A stretch of DNA of 64,000 nt from Streptomyces sp. AA1529. GTDB taxonomy: Bacteria; Actinomycetota; Actinomycetes; Streptomycetales; Streptomycetaceae. The translations under genes and the position numbers were made by a program. This document shows positions 24,641 to 32,801 of the stretch, piece by piece. The notes under the pieces are model-generated. The model did no database searches and was not told the origin of the DNA. It worked only from the letters and a program-made list of their open reading frames with translations. The stretch's first letter is position 1; each line of letters begins with the position of its first letter. Location: assembly GCF_000280905.1 (NCBI RefSeq), contig NZ_ALAP01000107.1:1-64000 (forward strand). Reading direction: 5' to 3'.

Positions 24641-25882
24641 TCAGTTCCGGATCGCGGACAGCAGGAAGACGACGGAGCGTTCGGTCTCCGTCCACCCTGC
24701 GGTCTCCAGCCGCACCGACTGGAGAAGGGCGCACTCGACGGCGTAACCCCGCTCCCCGAGCGCCCGTCCGGCCGCCTCGGCCTCGTCCCGGGTGGTGGCG
24801 TGCGTGACGATGCGGGCGGGGCGGCGGTCCGCGACGGCGGTGACGGTGGCCGTGCCCCCGGCGCCGATCCGCACCACGTCGGGCTCGGGCAAGTCCTCCA
24901 GGATGTGCGGCGCGACGCCGTGCACGATCTCCAACTGGACGCCGAACCGCCGCGCGGCCGCGTAGCCGCGACCGCAGGCGTCGGCGTCGCTGTCGACGGC
25001 GATGACCGCGGCCCCGAACCGCGCGGCCTCCACGGCGAACGCGCCGCTGCCCGCGCCGATGTCCCAGACGAGGTCCCCCGTGCGGGGCCCCAGCCAGGCC
25101 AGTTGGGCGGCGCGCAACTGCGCCGACTCGCCCGCCGGGCCGCCGCCGCTCCCCTCCGCCGGCTCTCCGGCGTACTCGGCCGTCGGCAGAGCCCAGCCGC
25201 GGATCGCGGGCGGGTAGCCGACCTCGTGCCCCGCGAGCCATCCGGTGCCCTGGGTGGTGCCGCTGTCGGCGCCCGCCCCGCTGCCGCCGACGACGATCAC
25301 CACGTTCGGGTCGCGCCAGGTGTGGTCGGCGACCTTGTCCGAGGTGAGGACGGTGACCTGCTCGCGCTCGGTGCCCAGAGCCTCGCAGATGACGAAGGTG
25401 CGGTGCACCCCGTTCAGCAGCAGGGCGAGTTCGGCGGGCCCGGCGCCGGGCGAGGTGAGCACGGCGACCTTGTTGTGCGCGCGGCAGACGTTGACCGCGC
25501 GGCGCAGCGTACGGCTGGTGGCGACCACGAGCTGGGCGTCGTCCCAGGGCATCCCGGCACGGGCGAAGGCCGCGGCGACCGAGGAGACGGCAGGCACGAC
25601 CTCGACCTCCAGGCCGTGCTCGGGGGCGCGCAGGGTGCGCACGACACCGAAGAAGCCGGGGTCGCCGTCGGCCAGGACCACGGCCGTGCCGCGGTGGCGT
25701 GCGATGCGCCGCGCCGCGAGGGAGGTGCTGCCGAGCCGGATGCGCTCGGCGCGCGGCGGGACCTCGGGCAGGGCGAGGTGGTGCGCCGCTCCGGCGACGA
25801 GGGTGGCCGCCGCGAGTGCCGAGCGGGCGGCGTCGGTCAGCGGCGAACCGTCCCACCCGATCACGGTGACGCGGTCGGCCAT
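24641..25882 (-). CDS. cobL: Precorrin-6Y C5,15-methyltransferase (CbiE-CbiT fusion)
   Basis: A 413-residue bifunctional enzyme of cobalamin biosynthesis. The N-terminal CbiE part (about 1-205) has VTVIGWDGSPL and GDPGFFGVVRTL; the C-terminal CbiT part (about 235-413) has LVWDIGAGSGAFAVEAAR, the SAM-binding loop, and VRIGAGGTA. It adds two methyl groups and decarboxylates the ring C acetate. ATG 25882 has AGGAG 8 nt upstream, which rules out the longer frame. It lies upstream of bluB-cobT on the same strand with 255 bp between, in which I found no cobalamin-riboswitch B12 box. Confidence 0.93.
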   Translation of the reverse strand: MADRVTVIGWDGSPLTDAARSALAAATLVAGAAHHLALPEVPPRAERIRLGSTSLAARRIARHRGTAVVLADGDPGFFGVVRTLRAPEHGLEVEVVPAVSSVAAAFARAGMPWDDAQLVVATSRTLRRAVNVCRAHNKVAVLTSPGAGPAELALLLNGVHRTFVICEALGTEREQVTVLTSDKVADHTWRDPNVVIVVGGSGAGADSGTTQGTGWLAGHEVGYPPAIRGWALPTAEYAGEPAEGSGGGPAGESAQLRAAQLAWLGPRTGDLVWDIGAGSGAFAVEAARFGAAVIAVDSDADACGRGYAAARRFGVQLEIVHGVAPHILEDLPEPDVVRIGAGGTATVTAVADRRPARIVTHATTRDEAEAAGRALGERGYAVECALLQSVRLETAGWTETERSVVFLLSAIRN

Positions 25883-26015
25883 GGTGGGTTTCTCCTGGCT
25901 GGTCTGGGCACATCGCAGGTCGGGCCCACAGAGCGTACCCCCTGCCGCGGGAGGGCAGCGCCCGCACACCCCGCCGCGTCCGGCGGTCCGCGCCCCGCGC
26001 CCGACGGGCGGTGTG

Positions 26016-26690
26016 TCAGTGCCGCCGGGGCCAGCCGGGGTGGGGCGCGTAGCCGCCGGTTCCGGCGAACTGGTCGAAGCTGCCGTCCAGGTCCTCGGGC
26101 AGCAGGCTCCAGACGATGAGGTCGGTGCGGATCTCCGCCCAGCCGCCCTGGGCCCCGGTGTGCGAGGCCCCGAAGTTCTCCGTGCGGGTGCGGGCTATCC
26201 AGGCGTTGCGCAGCACCCCTTCGCTGATGCAGCCCAGCTTCTGGGCCACCTGCTGGGCGGCGGTGTTGTCGGCGGCCGTGCGCAGTTCCAGGCGTTCGAA
26301 CTTCTGGTCCTGGAAGAGCCAGTGGGCGACGGCGGCCAGCGACTCGGAGGCGTACCCCTCGCCGCGTGCCCAGGAGGCGGTGGCGTAGAGCGCGTGGGCG
26401 GAGAGCACGCGCCAGTCCGCGCCGTGCAACTCGACCAGGCCCACGAGCCGCTGGGTGAGCAGTTCGGTCACGGCGAAGACGATGCCGTCGCCGGAGGTGC
26501 GCCGGGCGGGGGCGCCGCGGGTGACGAAGTCCCGGGCCCGGTCCTCGTCGTAGGGCACGGGTGACGCCAGCCAGGCGGTGATCTGGTCGTCGGCCATCAT
26601 CGCGGTCAGCGCGGGGACGTCCGCTTCCTCGAACGGGCGCAGCACGAGCCGGTCCGTGCTGATCGAGATGTCCGGGAAGGTCGAGGTCAT
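26016..26690 (-). CDS. RimJ/RimL-type GNAT acetyltransferase
   Basis: A 224-residue protein with the RimJ/L opening TDRLVLRPFEEADVPAL, the acetyl-CoA site YATASWARGEGYASESLAAVAHWLF (in the position of the RxxGxG/A loop) and the closing block RLELRTAADNTAAQQVAQKLG. It would acetylate an amino group of a protein N-terminus or small molecule. AGGAG is 7 nt before ATG 26690. A 30-residue Gly/Pro-rich tail extends beyond the domain. Confidence 0.87.
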   Translation of the reverse strand: MTSTFPDISISTDRLVLRPFEEADVPALTAMMADDQITAWLASPVPYDEDRARDFVTRGAPARRTSGDGIVFAVTELLTQRLVGLVELHGADWRVLSAHALYATASWARGEGYASESLAAVAHWLFQDQKFERLELRTAADNTAAQQVAQKLGCISEGVLRNAWIARTRTENFGASHTGAQGGWAEIRTDLIVWSLLPEDLDGSFDQFAGTGGYAPHPGWPRRH

Positions 26691-26800
26691 GCGCCGCTCC
26701 TACACGTCGGGGTGCACAGCATGCAGCATCGGCACCGGGATGCGCAGCGCCGGGCCCGCCCCGACAGGCGGACCCGGCGCTGATCAGAGACTTGTCGACA

Positions 26801-26815
26801 CGGGGACTTTCCCCG
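26801..26815 (-). terminator. Short hairpin after the methionine transporter operon
   Basis: A 6-bp stem CGGGGA/TCCCCG with a CTT loop, 16 bp past the operon stop. It is short, so only a weak candidate. Confidence 0.4.
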
Positions 26816-26830
26816 GTTCAGGCCGTGGGG

Positions 26831-28360
26831 TCACGATCCCACAGGCCCGAAGACCGGTTCGATCGCCCCCTGGTACTTGTCCTCGATGAACTTCTTCACC
26901 TGGGGGGAGTTCAGCAGCTCGGCGAGCTTCCGGATCCGCGGGTCGTCCTGCTTCCCGTCCTTGACCGCGAGGAAGTTGGCGTACGGGTTGCCCTCGGCCT
27001 TCTCCGCCACCAGCGCGTCCGAGGCCGGGTTGAGCCCGGCGTCGACGGCGTAGTTGCCGTTGACGACGGCGGCGTCCACGTCGTCGAGAGCGCGGGGAAC
27101 CGCCGCGGCCTCCAGTTCCTTGAACTTCAGGCCCCTGGCGTCGGCGATGTCGCCGAGGGTGGCCTCCGGCCCCGCGCCGGGCTTCAGCCCGATGAGCCCG
27201 TGCTCGTCCAGCAGGTGCAGGGCGCGGCCCTCGTTGGTGCTGTCGTTGGGGACCGCAACGGTGTCGCCGGATCCGATGCCCCCGAGGCTCTCCTCCTTCC
27301 TGGAGTAGAGGCCCAGCGGCTCCAGCTCGACGTTGACGACCGGCCTGATGTGGGTGTGCTGCTTCTCGTTGAAGTCGTCGAGGTAGGGCTTGTGCTGGAA
27401 GAAGTTGGCGTCGACCTCGCCGCTCTCGGTGGCGGTGTTGGGCACCACGTAGTCGTTGAACCTGCGGATGTCGAGCTTCAGCCCCTCCTTCTCGGCGAGG
27501 TGCTTCTCGACGTACTCCAGGATCTCGGCGTGCGGGGTGGGCGAGGCGGCGATCCTGAGGGTCTGCTCGTCCTCACCGCCCCGGCCGAGGCCGTAGCCGA
27601 TCAGGGCCAGCGGGACGACGACGGCCGCAGCCACCGCTGCGGTACGGCCGCGCCCCAGCCTGGCGAGCCGCCGCCCGGCACCCCCGTCGGCGCCGCCTCC
27701 GCCGCCGCGGGCCGTCAGCAGCCGGACGACGGCGTCACCGACGAGCTGCACGGCGGTGACGACGACGATCAGCGCGACGACCGTGGCGACCATGACGCCG
27801 GTCTCGAAGCGCTGGTACCCGTACTGCACGGCCACCGAGCCGAGCCCGCCGCCGCCGACGGTGCCCGCCATCGCCGAGTACCCGATCAGCACGATCACGG
27901 TGGTGGTCAGTCCGGCCACCAGGGACGGCAGCGCCTGCGGGAGCAGCGCCTTGAAGACGACGGTGGGGGTGCCGCCGCCCATCGCCTGCACCGCCTCGAC
28001 CAGGCCCCGGTCGACCTCCCGGACGGCGGTCTCCACCAGCCGCGCGAAGAACGGGATCGCGCCGATGGCGAGCGGCACCACGGCGGCCGTGGAGCCGACC
28101 GACTGGCCCACGACGAAGCGGGTGAAGGGGATCAGCGCGATCAGCAGGATGATGAACGGCAGCGATCTGCCCACGTTCACCAGCGCGCCGAGCACGCGGT
28201 TCGCGGGCGTGTTCCGCAACATGCCGCCCTTGTCGGTGAGGACGAGCAGCAGCCCCAGGGGCAGGCCGCCGACCAGGGCGACGAGTGCGGAGCAGCCGAC
28301 CATGTAGAGCGTGTCCCAGAAGCCCTGGAACAGCAGCGGCTGCATCTGCGACCAGCTCAT
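26831..28360 (-). CDS. metI: Methionine ABC importer: permease fused to substrate-binding protein
   Basis: A 509-residue single frame. Residues 1-215 are a MetI-type permease with about five helices and the EAA loop EAVQAMGGGTPTVVFKALLPQA. A Gly-rich basic linker (216-240) leads to an extra helix (240-259), then a MetQ/NlpA-type binding domain (266-509: ASPTPHAEILEYV, PNDSTNEGRALHLL, NGNYAVDAGL). Normally MetQ is a separate lipoprotein; here there is no lipobox cysteine. The extra helix would place the binding domain outside, consistent with the basic residues before it. ATG 28360 overlaps the metN stop (ATGA). The substrate is D/L-methionine by family and NIL-domain partner. Confidence 0.9.
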   Translation of the reverse strand: MSWSQMQPLLFQGFWDTLYMVGCSALVALVGGLPLGLLLVLTDKGGMLRNTPANRVLGALVNVGRSLPFIILLIALIPFTRFVVGQSVGSTAAVVPLAIGAIPFFARLVETAVREVDRGLVEAVQAMGGGTPTVVFKALLPQALPSLVAGLTTTVIVLIGYSAMAGTVGGGGLGSVAVQYGYQRFETGVMVATVVALIVVVTAVQLVGDAVVRLLTARGGGGGADGGAGRRLARLGRGRTAAVAAAVVVPLALIGYGLGRGGEDEQTLRIAASPTPHAEILEYVEKHLAEKEGLKLDIRRFNDYVVPNTATESGEVDANFFQHKPYLDDFNEKQHTHIRPVVNVELEPLGLYSRKEESLGGIGSGDTVAVPNDSTNEGRALHLLDEHGLIGLKPGAGPEATLGDIADARGLKFKELEAAAVPRALDDVDAAVVNGNYAVDAGLNPASDALVAEKAEGNPYANFLAVKDGKQDDPRIRKLAELLNSPQVKKFIEDKYQGAIEPVFGPVGS

Positions 28361-29478
28361 TCGGCACCTCCCTCGGTGCGTGCGGCGGACTGCCCGGCCG
28401 GGGCCGCCACCACTTCCGTGCGCGCGTCGCCGGACGGGCCGCCGGCGCTGTCCGCGGCGCCGCCGGCGACCGCGGCGACGTCGACGGTCAGGCCCTGCTC
28501 GCGCAGGAATCCGATCGGCACCACGTTCTCCTCGAATCCGCCGAGCAGCTCGATCCGCATCCGGCCCACCTGCTTGCCGGCGACGGTGTCCATCGCGGCG
28601 CCCAGGATGGAGATGTCGACGTTGTAGGTCCGCGACAGCTTGGAGATCACCGGCTCGGTCGCCCTCTCGCCGTGGAAGGTGACGTCGACGACCGTGCGGC
28701 CGGGCGCCGAGGGCTCCCCGCCGACCGGGAAGAGTTCGCCGGCCAGTTCGGAGCCGGGCGTGGCCAGCAACTCGGCGACGGTGCCGGACTCGGTGACACG
28801 CCCGTTCCGCATCAGCGCGGCCGAGTCGCAGACCGCCTTGACGACGTCCATCTCGTGCGTGATCAGCAGCACCGTGAGGCCGAGCTGCTCCTTCAGGTCG
28901 CGCAGCAGCCGGAGGACGGAGCGGGTGGTCTCCGGGTCGAGCGCGGAGGTCGCCTCGTCGGAGAGCAGCACCTTGGGGTCGCCCGCGAGGGCGCGCGCGA
29001 TGCCGACCCGCTGCTTCTGGCCGCCGGAGAGCTGGCCGGGGTAGGACCCGGCCCGGTCGGCGAGCCCCACCAGGTCGAGCAGCTCGTGCGCCTTGCGGGT
29101 GCGCTGCTGTCCGGAGTGGCCGAGGATCTCCAGCGGCAGTTCGACGTTGCCGAGCACGGTGCGCGAGGACAGCAGGTTGAAGTGCTGGAAGACCATGCCG
29201 ATCCGGGCGCGGGCCGCGCGGAGCTCCTTGCCCGCGCGGTTGCCGCTGCCGGAACGGGCGGCCAGGGCCGTGAGGTCCTGGCCGTCGACGGTGACGGTGC
29301 CGGAGGTGGGGCGTTCGAGCAGGTTGACGCAGCGGATGAGCGAGGACTTCCCGGCGCCGCTGCGGCCGACGACGCCGAACACCTCGCCTTCTTCGACGTG
29401 GAGGTCGACGCCGTCCAGCGCGGTGACCTCGCGGTCCCGTGTGCGGTAGACCTTTGTGAGGTCCGTTGTGGTGATCAC
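28357..29478 (-). CDS. metN: Methionine ABC importer ATP-binding protein with NIL domain
   Basis: A 373-residue ATPase. Walker A GRSGAGKSS (about 39-47), signature LSGGQKQRVGIARAL, Walker B VLLSDEATSALD, H-loop LLITHEMD. The C-terminal 100 residues (about 265-345) form the NIL regulatory domain that binds methionine and inhibits transport, ending in an Ala/Gly-rich tail. GTG 29478 has no strong Shine-Dalgarno. It is the first structural gene of the operon; the fused permease/binding protein follows with a 4-nt overlap. A candidate leader ORF and hairpin lie upstream. Confidence 0.93.
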   Translation of the reverse strand: MITTTDLTKVYRTRDREVTALDGVDLHVEEGEVFGVVGRSGAGKSSLIRCVNLLERPTSGTVTVDGQDLTALAARSGSGNRAGKELRAARARIGMVFQHFNLLSSRTVLGNVELPLEILGHSGQQRTRKAHELLDLVGLADRAGSYPGQLSGGQKQRVGIARALAGDPKVLLSDEATSALDPETTRSVLRLLRDLKEQLGLTVLLITHEMDVVKAVCDSAALMRNGRVTESGTVAELLATPGSELAGELFPVGGEPSAPGRTVVDVTFHGERATEPVISKLSRTYNVDISILGAAMDTVAGKQVGRMRIELLGGFEENVVPIGFLREQGLTVDVAAVAGGAADSAGGPSGDARTEVVAAPAGQSAARTEGGAE

Positions 29479-29670
29479 AGAGAATCGTCCGTGGTGTCGG
29501 TGGGATGAGCGCTTGCGGTGCCGTCCGGGCAGGCGTGCGGCGGCGGTACGGGCAGAGCGGATCCACGGCTGCGTCGCGCAGGGCGCGTGGGGGGTGCTCC
29601 CCGGCCTCCGGCCCGGCGGGCGGGGACGGCGGGAGCGGCTCTGCCCGCGGTGCTCGGCACGCGGGCTCGT

Positions 29671-29692
29671 GACTCGCTTCGGGGCGCGAGTC
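29671..29692 (-). terminator. Hairpin between leader ORF and metN
   Basis: A 7-bp perfect stem GACTCGC/GCGAGTC (29671-29677 with 29686-29692) with an 8-nt loop containing TTCGG, 27 bp after the leader ORF stop. It could be an attenuator element or just a local fold. Confidence 0.35.
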
Positions 29693-29718
29693 GCCTCGGT
29701 CAGCTCAGGCGGGGGCCC

Positions 29719-29832
29719 TCAGCGGGCACACATTCGCCCGGTGGGCGACGGCCAGGCGCGCACAGGCATACAACGAGCACCGGGCGCCATCGTCGCCTCG
29801 GTCGCCAGGGTGCGGCAGCTCGTCGTGTTCAT
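29719..29832 (-). CDS. Candidate leaderless leader peptide (Cys/Met-containing)
   Basis: A 37-codon ORF reading MNTTSCRTLATEATMAPGAR and ending RMCAR, 240 bp upstream of metN on the same strand. It holds four Met and three Cys codons. TACTTT lies 5 nt before the ATG, the arrangement of a leaderless promoter, and no Shine-Dalgarno is present. Regulatory leader peptides of sulfur-amino-acid genes are known in other actinobacteria (cysteine-responsive uORFs in mycobacteria), but this one has no polycysteine run. It may simply be the 5' end of the metN transcript with incidental coding capacity. Confidence 0.4.
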   Translation of the reverse strand: MNTTSCRTLATEATMAPGARCMPVRAWPSPTGRMCAR

Positions 29833-29837
29833 GGGGC

Positions 29838-29843
29838 AAAGTA
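29838..29843 (-). promoter_or_regulatory. Candidate -10 element for the metN leader transcript
   Basis: TACTTT on the minus strand, 5 nt before ATG 29832, in a locally AT-rich stretch (AAAGTAAATCAGA on the plus strand). No good -35 is seen. Confidence 0.45.
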
Positions 29844-29936
29844 AATCAGACCGGGCCGGCCGCACGGCGCACTCTGTCCGCATCGCGGACGGCCGGATGG
29901 ACAGCGCTGGACACCGCGCCGCCGTCCCGGCCGCGC

Positions 29937-30590
29937 TCAGTCCTCCGCGACGACCGTCACACCCGAGGCTGTGACCTGCGCCGTCACCGAACCGAGGTGG
30001 TCGACGACGACGTCGGCGCGCAACTCGCTGCGGGGGTGCGTTGTGGCCAACCCCACGGTGCCCATGCCCGCCCTGCGGCCCGCCTCCAGTCCGGCGGGCG
30101 CGTCCTCGAAGACCACGCACCGCGCGGGGTCGGCGCCCAGCTTCCGCGCCGCCAGCAGGTAGGGCTCCGGGTCGGGCTTGCCGCGGGTGATGTCGTCGGC
30201 GGCCACGAGAAGCGGCGCCTCGACACCCACCGCACGCAGCCGGGCCTCCGCCAGTTCCCGGGTGGCCGAGGTGACCACGGCCCAGCTCCCTTCCGGCAGC
30301 GCGGCCAGCAGTTCGGCCGTGCCCGGCAGTGCGACGGCACCGCCCCGCGCGACGTCCTCGATCTCCATCCGGCCGATCCGGGCCACGGCCTCGGGGACCC
30401 GCTCGGCGGGCAGCAGATCGCCCACGATGTCCGCGGCCGGGCGCCCGTGCAGCTCGACGGCGGCGAAGTCCTCCGGGCTGATCCCGTACTCCCCCGCCCA
30501 GGCCGTCCAGCAGCGGAGCACCGAGTCCATCGAGGAGAGCAGGGTGCCGTCGTTGTCGAACAGCAGGGTCACGGGGGCTTCGAACTTCAT
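29937..30590 (-). CDS. HAD-superfamily phosphatase (beta-phosphoglucomutase-like)
   Basis: A 217-residue HAD hydrolase. Motif I is LLFDNDGTLLSS with the nucleophile Asp (DxDGT). The helical cap follows (about 20-85); motif II is VVTSATRELA, motif III the Lys in DDITRGKPDPEPYLLAA, motif IV VVFEDAPAGLEAGRRAG. The GKPDPEPYLLAA/EDAPAG combination is typical of sugar-phosphate phosphatases. ATG 30590 has TACGCT exactly 7 nt upstream and no Shine-Dalgarno, so is probably leaderless. It is divergent from the membrane gene at 30661. Confidence 0.9.
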   Translation of the reverse strand: MKFEAPVTLLFDNDGTLLSSMDSVLRCWTAWAGEYGISPEDFAAVELHGRPAADIVGDLLPAERVPEAVARIGRMEIEDVARGGAVALPGTAELLAALPEGSWAVVTSATRELAEARLRAVGVEAPLLVAADDITRGKPDPEPYLLAARKLGADPARCVVFEDAPAGLEAGRRAGMGTVGLATTHPRSELRADVVVDHLGSVTAQVTASGVTVVAED

Positions 30591-30660
30591 GCCGGGCAGC
30601 GTACGCGGGCGTCCGGGGGCGCACGTCGGCGGGCCCGGGCGCCCTTCTAGACTCCTCGGC

Positions 30661-31032
30661 ATGCTCACCCCGCTCACCGTCACGCTCGCCGTGGCCGCGC
30701 TCGTGCTGGCCGCGTGGTGCGGCTGGGCGGCGTACCGCGACCAGCCCACCAAGGACTGGCACTTCATCGGCATGGCCGTGGTGACCCTGCTCGCACTGGC
30801 CCAGCTCGTGGTCGGCATCGTGCAGGCCGCGCGCGGCCACACGGCCGCCGACGGCTCGGTGATCTTCTTCTCCTACCTGGTCGGCGTGGTCGCCTGCGTG
30901 CCGGTGGTGGGGCTGCTCTCACTGACGGAGCGCACCAAGTGGGGCTCGCTGACGGTGGTCGCGGGCGCCGTCGTGCTGGCGGTGCTCCAGGTGCGGCTGT
31001 ACGACATCTGGGGAGGCGGTACCGGTGGCTGA
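30661..31032 (+). CDS. Four-helix membrane protein
   Basis: A 123-residue integral membrane protein with four hydrophobic helices (about 3-23, 36-56, 68-90, 96-113). I do not recognise a named family, but it forms an apparent pair with the next membrane gene, whose GTG lies 8 nt inside its 3' end. TAGACT lies exactly 7 nt before ATG 30661 (leaderless pattern). Confidence 0.8.
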   Translation: MLTPLTVTLAVAALVLAAWCGWAAYRDQPTKDWHFIGMAVVTLLALAQLVVGIVQAARGHTAADGSVIFFSYLVGVVACVPVVGLLSLTERTKWGSLTVVAGAVVLAVLQVRLYDIWGGGTGG

Positions 31033-31501
31033 GGACACGAGGGACGAGGCGGCCCGCACCCCGGCGGACGGTGCGGCGGAGGCCGCGACCGGGCGCGCGG
31101 GGATCAGCAGCGGGCCGGGCAAGCTCCTGGTCACGCTGTACGGGATCTTCACGGTGGGCGCGGCCTCGCGCTCGGCGGTGCAGCTCTCCACCCGCTTCCA
31201 CGAGGCGCCGCTGGCCTATCTGCTCTCGGCGGCCGCCGCGCTGGTGTACGCGTTCATCACGCTGTCCCTGGTGCGCGGCGGCGAGGGGGCCAGGAGGGCC
31301 GCGCTCGCCTGCTGCGCGCTGGAGCTGTTCGGCGTGCTGGCGGTGGGCACCTGGACCCTGGTGGAACCGTCCGCGTTCCCGGACGCCACGGTGTGGTCGG
31401 ACTACGGCATGGGATACCTGTTCATCCCGGTGCTGCTGCCGGTGACGGGGCTGTGGTGGCTGCGGCGCGGCCACCACAGCCCGGCGGCTGCCGGAGGCTA
31501 G
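31025..31501 (+). CDS. Multi-pass membrane protein
   Basis: A 158-residue protein. The first 30 residues are an acidic/Ala-rich cytoplasmic segment; four hydrophobic segments follow (about 33-52, 62-83, 90-112, 125-146). It is translationally coupled to the preceding membrane gene by an 8-nt overlap, so the two may form a complex (inference). The C-terminus converges by 4 nt on the GNAT gene at 31498. No family recognised. Confidence 0.8.
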   Translation: MAEDTRDEAARTPADGAAEAATGRAGISSGPGKLLVTLYGIFTVGAASRSAVQLSTRFHEAPLAYLLSAAAALVYAFITLSLVRGGEGARRAALACCALELFGVLAVGTWTLVEPSAFPDATVWSDYGMGYLFIPVLLPVTGLWWLRRGHHSPAAAGG

Positions 31502-31992
31502 GCGCTGGCGGCGTATTCGGCGGCGTCCTTGGCGAGCGCCACCAGCGTCACCCGGCGGTCGCGCTCGGTGCCGACCGGGGTGTAGCCCAGCCGCCGGTAC
31601 AGGCGCAGATTGCCCTCGCTGCGGCTGCCGGTCACCAGGTGGTAGCGCTTGGGCCCGAACGCGTCGGCCAGGTGGGACTCGACGGCGGCGAGCAGCCGCC
31701 CGCCCAGGCCGTGCCCCTGGAGGCGGGGGTGCACGCACAGCCTGCCGATCCGCGCCGTGCCCTCGGCGTCGACCCTGCCGCGTACGGTGCCCACGACCTC
31801 CTCGCCCAGCCGGGCCACCAGCACGCAGCCCGCGGCGAGCTCGGCCCGCAGTTCCTCCAGCGTCTGGACCAGCGGCTCGATGCGGTAGTCGCCGTAGAGC
31901 TCCGCCTCGCTCTGGAAGCAGAGGTACTGGAGCTTCAGTATCTGTTCGGCGTCGTGTTCGTCCGCCGCAGAGATGGTCACGCTCATGCCCAT
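31498..31992 (-). CDS. GNAT acetyltransferase
   Basis: A 164-residue single-domain GNAT. The acetyl-CoA motif is IGRLCVHPRLQGHGLGGRLLAAVE (residues about 82-105) with the Q/RxxGxG/A core QGHGLGG; the end block is GSRSEGNLRLYRRLGYTPVG. ATG 31992 follows GGAGG at 9 nt; ATG 31986 is an alternative. Its 5' end overlaps the last codons of the sigma-factor-like gene on the same strand by 10 nt, so the two are probably co-transcribed. Confidence 0.88.
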   Translation of the reverse strand: MGMSVTISAADEHDAEQILKLQYLCFQSEAELYGDYRIEPLVQTLEELRAELAAGCVLVARLGEEVVGTVRGRVDAEGTARIGRLCVHPRLQGHGLGGRLLAAVESHLADAFGPKRYHLVTGSRSEGNLRLYRRLGYTPVGTERDRRVTLVALAKDAAEYAASA

Positions 31993-32663
31993 GTGCGCAT
32001 GCCTCCCCAAGTTGTGTGCGCACGGGCACGGGAGAGTGAGGGTGCCGTGTCCGCGCTGTCTGCCCTGGTGACGCCGGTTGCCTCTCGCACCCTTCCCCTG
32101 AGTCCAGGTGGTGGAACCTGTGCCGCGAGCATTCTGCGCAGGCATTCCAGGCAGCGGGAACGCAGCGGCCCCAGCGCGCCCTGTGACATTCCCAACTCGC
32201 GGGCGATTTGGGGGTATGTGGGGTCTTCCCGGGACAGCAGGGCACCCAGCACGGCGGGGCAGCGCCCCGGCAGCCGGGCGACGGCCGCGGCCAGTTCGCG
32301 GCGGCGCTCGGCGGCCAGCAGCGGCGCCTCGGTGTCGCTGGCCGGATCGGCGGTGCCGTCGGCCGCGGTGATCCGCTGCGGCCAGGCGGCGCGGGGCGGC
32401 GGTCCGGCGGCCCCGGGCAGCCCGTGCGGCCCGCGGGAGCTCTCGCGGGCCTCGGCGTGCACCGCGGCGGCCAGCCAGGCGGCGGGGTCGGCGGGCGGGC
32501 CGGACGCACGCAGCCGCTCCAGCCAGCGCAGCCGGACGCCCTGGAACAGGTCCTCGGCATCGGTGCCGGGCAGTGCCGCGGCCTCGGCGGCGCACTCGGC
32601 CCACAGCAGTGCGCGCGGCTCCGGCTCCCGCGAGGAGGGCCCCGGCTCGTGGGGTTCGCTCAT
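31983..32663 (-). CDS. ECF-like RNA polymerase sigma factor
   Basis: A 226-residue protein. The region 2-like part (about 22-65, ECAAEAAALPGTDAEDLFQGVRL type) and the region 4 helix-turn-helix (about 135-190: AAAVARLPGRCPAVLGALLSR, then YPQIARELGMSQGALGPLRSRCLECLRR) indicate an ECF sigma factor. No anti-sigma factor lies beside it. The C-terminal 35 residues beyond region 4 look unstructured. ATG 32663 is chosen for position; no Shine-Dalgarno is seen. It overlaps the downstream GNAT gene by 10 nt. Confidence 0.75.
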   Translation of the reverse strand: MSEPHEPGPSSREPEPRALLWAECAAEAAALPGTDAEDLFQGVRLRWLERLRASGPPADPAAWLAAAVHAEARESSRGPHGLPGAAGPPPRAAWPQRITAADGTADPASDTEAPLLAAERRRELAAAVARLPGRCPAVLGALLSREDPTYPQIARELGMSQGALGPLRSRCLECLRRMLAAQVPPPGLRGRVREATGVTRADSADTAPSLSRARAHTTWGGMRTWA

Positions 32664-32801
32664 ATGCGGCTGCACGCGCGCCGCCCGTCCGCGGTTGCGG
32701 AACGGACGGCGCATCACTCGTGCGGGTGAGATCGGACCGGTCGGCGGCCGGGACCCGGAGGTGCGGACCGGCGGGCAGCGCGACGGGCGGCCCGGAGCGG
32801 G

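Noticed and set aside
19853..26119. A 2088-codon plus-strand ORF opposite cobT and cobL
   Set aside because: Very low stop-codon density in GC-rich DNA creates it. The Gly/Arg/Leu low-complexity product has no domains, and the minus strand carries clear enzymes.
29479..29830. SAM riboswitch before metN
   Set aside because: No recognisable SAM-I or SAM-IV core was seen; only GC-rich short hairpins and the small leader ORF.
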